A stretch of 64,000 nucleotides of DNA from the NCBI GenBank assembly GCA_027625915.1, contig JANTQA010000047.1:7316001-7380000 (forward strand), given 5' to 3'. Positions within the stretch are counted from its first letter, which is position 1, and every line of letters begins with the position of its first letter. Source of the DNA: Anaeramoeba flamelloides (taxonomy: Eukaryota > Metamonada > Anaeramoebidae). The notes under the pieces are model-generated. The model worked only from the letters and a program-made list of their open reading frames with translations. It did not search any database and was not told where the DNA came from. Shown here piece by piece: positions 56,792-64,000 of the stretch. The translations under genes were made by a program, and so were the position numbers.

Positions 56792-59700
56792 TTAATTTTC
56801 CTTTGTCTTCTTTTCTTTTTTCTTTTTATTCTTTTTACTTGGTTTTTCACCATTTTTCTTGTTCTTGTTATTCTTTTTATTATTTCCTTTTTTTTTGTTC
56901 TTTTGGTCTTTTTGATTTTCTTGTTCTTTATTTTTTTTTTTGTTTCTATTCCAACCAAATCTTTTTTTTTTTTTCTTTATATTTGTTTCTTCAATTTCTT
57001 TTGTTTTTTTTTCTTTTTTTTTTTTATTTGGACTTTTCTTTTTCTTTTTCTTTTTAGTCTGTTTTTCACAACCGCTTCCGCTTTCCTTATCTTTTTCATC
57101 ATTTTTCTTTTTCTTTTTTGATTTTTTTTTCTTTTTATTACTCTTCTTTTTCTTTTCTTTTTTAATTTCCACTTTCTTATCCTTATTCTGATCTTTATCG
57201 CTTCCATTTTCCTTTTCCTTTTCCTTTTCTTTTTCCTTTTCCTTTTCTTTATCACTTCCATTTTCCTTTTCTTTTTCCTTTTCATTTTCTTTATCGCTTC
57301 CATTTTCCTTATCTTTTGTTTTCTTTTTTACTTCTTTTTCATTTCCAACACCAACTGGATTACCCATTTTCATTAAGGTTTCCAGTCCATTATTGGAATT
57401 ATGTAAAAGATCGTTATCAAAAGCAATTTTCCCAGGTTGGAATATGATTAATTGTGTACTGCCACCAAAATGGAAATAGCCATGGGGGTCCCCCTTTGTA
57501 AAGCTATCACCCTCTTCCACTTCTAAGACTATTCCACCGACACATGTTGCCCCAACCCACACGCAAACGATGTCACCAAATGCACCTGTCGACAATTCAA
57601 CAATTTGTCGTTTATTTTCTGTGTAGACGTCCACATCTGTGTTGATTGCTAAAGGAGAAACTGTGTAGTATTCACCAGGGATCACGGGATGGATTTTTTC
57701 AACAGTGCCAGTCACAGGGAAATGCAATCTATGATAATCTTGGGGGCTTAGCCTAGCGATCAAAACAGATCCTCCCGCGTACTTTTTCGCGAGCACAGGA
57801 TCCTTGGTCTCATTAAACAATTTTTGCAAAGTAAAGTTTTTCCCTTTAATCCAGAGCTCCTTGGAGATGGCAACTGAGTGGAAAGCGCTCATTCTACAAT
57901 CTGCAGGGCTAACAGCAATGAGCTGGTTCTCCTTTTCATATATCGGTCTACATTCTGGCTTTAATTTGCGAATAAAGAAATCATTAAAGCTTTTAAATTC
58001 ATCCAAGGGCTGCAATATCTCCTCAATCTTGATATTATGCTCTTTGATGAATGGCTTGATTAACAGTTTCGATTTCTTTAATTTCTTTTGGCGCCCCTGG
58101 CCGTCTGTGATCTTTTTTAACCAGTTCTTGACCCTTTGAGTGCCTAAAGTCTTTCTTGACATATTTGATCGATACATTGATCGAAGGGCAGATCTGATAT
58201 AGGTTGGGATCAATTCCTCAACAATTTGGCCCGTTTTCCGATCAAATACATAAATGACAGATGATTTGATTCGCTCCTTGGGATCTTGGATCCCAGCCGG
58301 TATATAGGAATCCATGAGCATCTCAATGTCATTCCCAACAGAATTGATATTTAGAGCAATGGTCCCAAGCTTTTCATATTCGTTCATCCCCTTCAGTGTA
58401 ATGTTGCTAATCGGGTCTTTCTCCAACGTCGTTATACCAGAAATGTTGTGAAGACCCAATCTAATTTGCTCAAAGGTTAATGCGCCTTTATTATCCGTGT
58501 CCATCTCTTTGAATTTTTCATCTATTTCTTCACTTGTCAATGAACTATCTAAAACCTCCAGTAGGCGCTTTAATTCCTCATGATCGATCATTTTGTTATT
58601 ATCCACATCGAAATATTCACAAATAGTTTCCCAAAACATTTTTTCTAATTCTTCTATTGGCGTCCAAACCAAACGAATATGCAATTTGCCAATATGCTCA
58701 ACTTCTAAACCATCAATATTTTCAATTACTTTTTTTTTTTTTAACTTTTGCTTTTTTTGAATTTTTTCAACCTTTTTTTTCTCTTTTTTCCTTCGTTTCA
58801 ATTTTTGCTTTAGATTTTCAACACTCCCTAAATCAATCGTAAAATTTCCATGGTGCCTTGCTCCCGTTATATGCGAATCCTTTACTTGGTTTTGGGCAGG
58901 GATATCAATCCAAAATTCTTGATTTTTGTTAACCAAATTTTCTCCAATGCGATCGTTAATATTTAAATAATAATTCCCAATAGGCTTGTCATTTATTAAT
59001 TCAGCATCCCATAACCCTAATTGAATACGATGGAACTCCGTATATTCATGAACCCAGATACGACTTTCAATATTCCAAACAGGCTCGTTTCCTTTTAAAA
59101 TATGTGTTTTATATGCTTGGTGCCCAAAAATTACAGTTACATAGGGATCATTTTTACTATTCATTTTTGTTTGTGGATTTTTTTTTTTTTTTTTTTTTGA
59201 TCATTATTTTAATTATTTGAAATGAATTTTGAAATTAAATATTATAAAAATTTGATCTTATTTCGAATTTTCTTTGATGAAATAATATCATTAACAAATT
59301 ATTGTCAAATGTTTGTAGATGATTTGATCTTAATTATCGAAGGGAAATGAAAATCAATTAAATAAAAAATTAATTTTAATATATGAAATAATAACCCAAT
59401 TTGGATTAAAAACCCAATAAAGATAAATCAGTTATTACAACAAGATTTATCAAAGATTAAATATAAAGGGAATTTATTTAGAAAAAATTTCACATTTAGT
59501 ATATAATCTGAAAAAGTGCAACAGAAATATATAAGAATTATAAATAATTATTTAATAATAATTTAATCACCAAGAATTTTTTGAAAATTAGATTATTTAA
59601 ATCTTTGATCTTAAGCACATTAAACTTATGTATTAGAAATATATAATTATAAAATAACAACCCTAAATTATTTAAATTATTGGATTAATACAGGTATTCA

Positions 59701-62559
59701 CAAAATATGTAAAATAAACTGAAAGACACCAACTTTTATCTATAAAACGGAATTTAAATTCAAAAATATGATAATTTCAGTAAATAAATTGAAATTTAAA
59801 TTCAAAAATAACTTTTAAAATTTCTCTCTATCTTATTTGGAAAAATTAATAAAATTCAATCAAAGAATCAACAATAAAATTAATTGGAATTCAAAGAAAA
59901 CTTAAAGATTGTTAAAAAAGAAATTTATAATTATAATCAGTTATTGAATTCTACTTGTTGGAAATCCTAGATCAGTTTTTCTAAAATTTAAAAGAATTGA
60001 CTAAAAACTTTATTTTAGTCAATTCTTTTAAATACTGGAACAGATAGGCACTCTACGGAACTCTACGGAACTCTACGGACACTGCTGTTAGGTTTTCTTG
60101 GTTTTTCTGTTTATTTGTAATATCAATAGATTTTCGTTAGGTTTTTTTTACTTTAGAAATAAACCGAAAATTTTAATAAATTTTCGGTTTATTCTCTAAA
60201 GTAAAAAAAACCTAGAACACTTTTATAGATAAACAGAAAATCTCAAAAAAAAAATCTCCATTATCTTTTCCAAAATTTTAGAAATGAGTTAAATTAAAGA
60301 TTTTGCTATATTCTTTTGAATTCTGGAAAACCTAGGTACTTGACGGCACTCTACGGAACTCTATGGCACTTACAGACACCCCCCTAAAAATATTTCACAA
60401 TAATAAAATATCAAAATTATTTATTTAAAATTCAAAAATATTCAAGTTATCCTTCAAATTAACAATTTTTAAAATTCAGGAAATCCACTAACCGCTTAAA
60501 TAGATATTACGATGTAATTAAAAAAAAAAAAATTCAAATAAATTTTGTTCTTTATGTTTAAAATATGAACAAAAGGAAATAATAGAAAATATGGAACATT
60601 TTTTATGGGTATACCCTACCTACGATAATAATAGATTAATGTTTCTATACAAATTAAAATAATTAAACTTTAATGAAATAATTTTAAACTCTGATAGTTC
60701 AAAATTATTTTCATTAATTAATAATCGTGAAATATATGATTTTACTCTTAAATTTCTAAAAGTAAATTTAAGTATAAGGGCATTTTTTCAGGATATTCAC
60801 ATAACTATTCATTTTTACTATTTGATCAAACCATTCTTTTTGATAGTAAATAAAAAAAAAAAATTGAAGTTACAAATACTTTTTTTAAGTAGGAATTGAA
60901 TTATTTTACATTTTAATAACCACTTATTTCTCACAAATACTTACTTTTATGAATATTAAACCGATTTTAGAGTTCAAATCTTTTTATCAATTGTTTTTAA
61001 GAAAAAAAAAATTGAAAAAAATGCTCAAAAGTATAAAAAGAAATATAATAAAAAATATACCACAAAAAATGAATCAAAATGGAAATTCACGTAATTTTCA
61101 TTTTTATAAAGAATAATTTTTTGAATACAAGTTACAGTCAGTTTCAAATTTAAGTCACAAACTTTTAACGAAATTTAAGGCACAATAAAATCTCAAATTA
61201 AGGCACATTATTTGGAATTTTTTTTTACACAAATTATTTTACTAGAATCTGAATTTTGTGCCTTAATTTGAGATTTTTATTGTGCCTTAATTTTCGTTGA
61301 AGTTTGTCCCTTAAAAGTGGAACTGGCTCTAAAAGTTTCTACTTTTATTCTTAAATTCGTGTTTAAAACCAAATAAAAAATATGAAAAATTTTTTATAGG
61401 GTTTTTTCTTGTTTTTCGGTGGATAATAAAGAGGAATTCAGTTGAACAAACAAAATCAAAATGATTAAAAATAAAATGAATTTTAAAAATAATTACCTTA
61501 AATAATCGGCTTTCTTATAAATTTTCCCATCCAAAATTACAACTCTTAAAATCCCAAGTGGTTTTGGTTTAAGTTGTGCAAGTCGATTGGCCTTTTTTAT
61601 TTTAATTTGTATATGAACCATCCCTTTTTTTTTTTTTTTTTATTATTTTTATAAATATATTTTTTCACAGAAAAAATATTAGAAGATTTAGATAAAATTA
61701 ATGAATTATTAAAAAAAAATTTATAAAAATGTGAAAAAATCATTAGATATCAAAAAACAATTTTTTTATTTTTTTCTATTCCCCCCATGTCTGAATCTTC
61801 TTTATATTGAAAAGAAGAGTTGCAAAGGAAAAAGATCAAGTAGTTACTCATTAATACTGAGACACTGAAACATGAAAGTATGAGTAGCCTTGAAAATAAA
61901 AACGAAAAGGCAAAGCCTAAAAATAACCAAAGGTTTAGATCAAATCAGATCAAAAAAAAAAAAAAGAAATTACAACAATTAAATAACGATCCTCAAGTGA
62001 ACATTCATGATCAATTATCAAATTATTAAATTAACGATCCCCAAGATTTTGGGATTCCTTAATTAAAGATAGCATTGGTTTTTTTTTTTTTTTGATTTTT
62101 TACCAATTACTTCTTATAAACTATTTTTAAATTTCAATTTTTTTTCATTTTCTTTTTCCTTTTTAATTTTGTGTTTTTGCATATTCAACATAAAAAAATT
62201 TGGGTGTGTCTTTCCCTTGAAAAAATGTGAAATCTATGATTTTACGCTTAAATTAGCTTTGAGTTAATTTAAGTAAAAGGACATTTAGAGTGTAATTTAC
62301 ACTTCTTCAATGAATAAAAAACAATTGTTTTTTTCATTTCTTAATAAATTACAAAAAGGAAAATATGAAAATATTTTTACCATTTGGAACACCTCTAAGA
62401 ATCAGATCTTTGTGATATGTTTGATTTGGTTTAATTGCTGATAATTTCAATCTTGCCCACCCAATAACAGAATCTTTTAATGTTTTGTCATAATCATAAA
62501 CTCGAAAATTTAAAAATTCAGGCAATGTAATAAAAGTTAAATCAAAAAGTTCATTATAT
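56792..62559 (-). CDS. Phosphatidylserine decarboxylase (PSD2 type) with tandem C2 domains and EF-hands, 5' partial
   Basis: Converts phosphatidylserine to phosphatidylethanolamine at endomembranes. Minus-strand exons: 62381-62559, 61497-61623 and 56792-59156, in phase; more exons must lie beyond 62559 or the window edge. The first exon is the second half of a C2 domain (FLNFRVYDYDKTLKDSVIGW), the next opens a second C2 (GILRVVILDGKIYKKADYL) that continues across the splice (SKNDPYVTVIFGHQAYKTHI). The ATG at 59164 is a false start: it lies in the intron end and would drop the first C2 strand. EF-hand loops DVDNNKMIDHEE and DTDNKGALTFEQ follow, then the decarboxylase: FNDFFIRKLKPECRPI, SPADCRM with the catalytic Asp, DYHRLHFPVTG with the His, and FGGST. 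The Gly-Ser bond of GGST (57455-57466) is the self-cleavage site that makes the pyruvoyl cofactor. The last 190 residues are a Lys/Glu/Asn-rich tail not usual in the family. Calcium-regulated membrane docking is likely but inferred. Confidence 0.94.
57195..57312 (-). repeat. Coding minisatellite in the decarboxylase tail
   Basis: Three units of cttccattttcc plus ttttcc/tttttc hexamers encode repeated ENGSDKEKEKEK segments. Downstream Lys codon runs extend to the stop. Length is likely to vary and assembly may be imprecise here. Confidence 0.75.
59990..60380. repeat. GGTTTTTTTTACTTTAGA hairpin and CTCTACGGAA tandem repeat
   Basis: In an intron of the decarboxylase gene. 60139-60215 is a near-perfect hairpin (AGGTTTTTTTTACTTTAGA with TCTAAAGTAAAAAAAACCT around AAACCGAAAATTT arms), and outer arms (TTTTCTGTTTATTTG with ATAAACAGAAAA) extend it to about 60100-60245. 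Flanking it are three tandem CTCTACGGAA units (60051-60080) and a further, similar pair at about 60346-60365. Related hairpins are at 63091-63168, 63733-63812 and, decayed, 41220. Confidence 0.7.
61135..61329. mobile_element. CAGT hairpin MITE, full-length copy in an intron
   Basis: CAGTCAGTTTCAAATTTAAG at the left after TA and TTAAAAGTGGAACTGGCTC at the right. Inner arms match copies at 8308 and 40599 closely. Lies 170 bases from the exon at 61497. Confidence 0.82.
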
Positions 62560-62608
62560 CTAGTTAATTAGGAATAATTTAAAAAGTGTTTATAGAATGT
62601 TAGATATG

Positions 62609-62641
<33 letters not shown>

Positions 62642-63090
62642 ATATTTAATGTATAAAATAATATTTATTATTATAGAAAATGTTTTTTTTTTCAGATTAT
62701 GATAAAATAAATCAAAAAAAAATATATATATATATATTCACAATTCAATTTCATTTTTTAAAATACAAACTGTTTAAGGTTTTTATAATACTGTTATTTT
62801 CCAATTAAGAAATGAAAATTTTTCTTTCAAGTCCAAAAAGATTTTGCAACTAATTTATTCAATTGAAAAAATCCAAAGATCATCAGAAAAAACAATTAAA
62901 AATGATCTATTTTTAGAGATTTGATTAATCTTCCTTATTGAACTTTAATATAAAATTTTATTTTTTGTATTTATTTATTTTTGAAGAGATAAAATTACTT
63001 TTTTCATGTGCAACATTAGGTTTTCCAGTGTTCGAAAAGATAGAGTAAAATCAAGATTTTACTCGATTCTTCTGAATTCTGGAAAAGCGC

Positions 63091-63168
63091 CATTAGGTTT
63101 TGTTTTAATTTTAGAAATTAAAAGAAAATTTCAAAATTTTTTTTTATTTCTAAAATTAAAAAAAACCT
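63091..63168. repeat. Hairpin repeat, GGTTTT family
   Basis: TTAGGTTTTGTTTTAATTTT and its mirror AAAATTAAAAAAAACCTAGG, with arms continuing inward through AGAAATTAAAAGAAAATTT. Flanked by GGGACTATACGGCACTCGAAG, the CTACGG-type string that accompanies the family at 60050 and 41346. Confidence 0.6.
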
Positions 63169-63272
63169 AGGCATTATAAGGGACTATACGGCACTCGAAG
63201 GCACTTGTCTTTAGGTTTTTTGAATTGTTGTTTTGATTCTGAAAATTGATAGATTTTTTTTTTTATTATTAT

Positions 63273-63390
63273 TTAAGGGAGAAGTTATTAGCCCCTCTTG
63301 TATGCCCGAATTCCTAAATAAAAATTTAGGAATCTTATTAAAGACTCAAAGACAAGTTTATTATCCACTAAGGCTAATAAACTTGATGAA
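63273..63390. repeat. TTAAGG-ended repeat, copy 2
   Basis: Begins TTAAGGGAGAAGTTATTAGC and ends GCTAATAAACTTGATGAA. Matches 43975-44095 at most positions. Part of the set of unrelated-looking repeats that share TTAAGG termini. Confidence 0.6.
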
Positions 63391-63624
63391 TCTTTTTTTA
63401 TAATAATATTGAAAATATTATTATTTTTTTAATATATTAGATATATTAATTTTTTTTAATTCAGATATCCAGATTTTATGATTATTTTCATAGGCTGAGC
63501 AATTCCCAAGAAAAATCGATAGATTTTAATTAAAAAAAAAAATTACAGTCATTAGCTTTTCCAAAATATAAAAGAAAAGAGAAAAATCTTTGATATTTTA
63601 CTCCCTTCTTTTGAATTCTGGAAA

Positions 63625-63945
63625 AGTTCAGTTAGGTTTTCTGAGTTATCTCTTTATTTGTAAAATCTATTGATTTTCGTTAAGTTTTTTTGAGTTTTCT
63701 ATTTATTTGGAAAATCAATAGATTTTCGTTAGGTTTTTTTTACTTTTTGACATAAACCGAAAATTTATTAAAATTTTCTGTTTATTATAAAAAGTAAAAA
63801 AAACCTAGAACACTTGACAAATAAAATAGAAAACCTCAAAAAAACCTAGAACACTTTACAAATAAAACAGAAAACTCAAAAAAACCTAACACTTAACTAA
63901 TAAAACAGAAAACCTCAAGAAACCCTAGGCACTCTTAACCACTCT
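63625..63945. repeat. Compound hairpin with tandem 40-48 bp units
   Basis: The core hairpin is 63733-63812 (TTAGGTTTTTTTTACTTTTT with AAAAAGTAAAAAAAACCTAG). On its right, three tandem units of AAAACCTAGAACACTTGACA followed by AATAAAACAGAAAACCTC run to about 63930. On its left, inverted equivalents (TTTTCTATTTATTTGGAAAA) run from about 63640. The whole is thus a stack of inverted repeats around one axis. Confidence 0.65.
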
Positions 63946-64000
63946 ACAACACTTGACTGCATTTGAAAACATTTCCATATTTTCTAAATTTTTGTTTAGA

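Larger units (their letters stand above)
62560..64000. other. Right-edge stretch: 5' part of the decarboxylase locus with repeats
   Basis: No further decarboxylase exon could be placed here, although its first C2 domain needs one. Contents: (TA)n microsatellites at 62609-62633 and 62722-62738, hairpins at 63091-63168 and 63733-63812, and a TTAAGG repeat at 63273-63390. Confidence 0.5.

Noticed and set aside
56776-57303. Phe-rich plus-strand frames and a Lys/Arg minus-strand frame over the decarboxylase tail
   Set aside because: Shadow frames of the Lys/Glu codon repeats.

Overview
The window is very AT-rich eukaryotic nuclear DNA. Genes are split by GT-AG introns ranging from under 100 bases to 4.9 kb, and much of the space between and inside genes is filled with short inverted-repeat DNA transposons and hairpin MITEs. 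The protein set (Ras GTPase, RasGEF, Ras-independent actin-type WH2 protein, CK2 beta, PLAC8, GrpE with a targeting peptide, C2/EF-hand phosphatidylserine decarboxylase), the Lys/Glu and Asn/Gln-rich low-complexity tails and the exclusive use of TAA at every stop codon I could place suggest a free-living amoeboid protist. An Anaeramoeba-like organism is my best guess; this is inference from style, not from a marker gene. I saw no virus-derived element.

Layout. 1-4294: repeats only (TA-flanked and TTAA-flanked elements). 4295-5805 (-): Ras-family GTPase in seven exons, two of them only 15 and 7 nt. 6024-12031: a run of TTAA-flanked elements. 12226-12311 (+): intron-bearing tRNA-Tyr-like gene with anticodon ATA. 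12744-15530 (+): single-exon 928-residue coiled-coil protein ending in proline-rich, WH2, connector-like and acidic-Trp segments, i.e. a WCA-like tail; this is the most interesting gene here. 19719-25540 (+): casein kinase 2 beta with a 4.9 kb intron full of transposons. 28223-31030 (-): RasGEF (5' end unresolved). 35406-36924 (-): Gln/Asn-rich LisH protein (3' end unresolved), divergent from a PLAC8 gene at 37363-38227 (+). 42229-42936 (-): mitochondrial-type GrpE. 46428-46987: unresolved exon-like frames. 48257-53334 (-): 3-ketoacyl-CoA reductase/17-beta-HSD-like short-chain dehydrogenase, three exons with a 3.9 kb intron holding nested transposons. 56792-62559 (-): phosphatidylserine decarboxylase with two C2 domains and EF-hands, running off the right edge. 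62560-64000: hairpin repeats and microsatellites.

How the genes relate. There is no operon or obvious cluster. Two genes belong to the same signalling theme (a Ras protein and a Ras exchange factor), two to ER/endosomal lipid synthesis (the reductase and the decarboxylase), and one is a candidate Arp2/3 activator. At least ten repeat families are visible; several unrelated-looking ones share the terminal string TTAAGG, pointing to a common TTAA-targeting (piggyBac-type) transposase encoded elsewhere.
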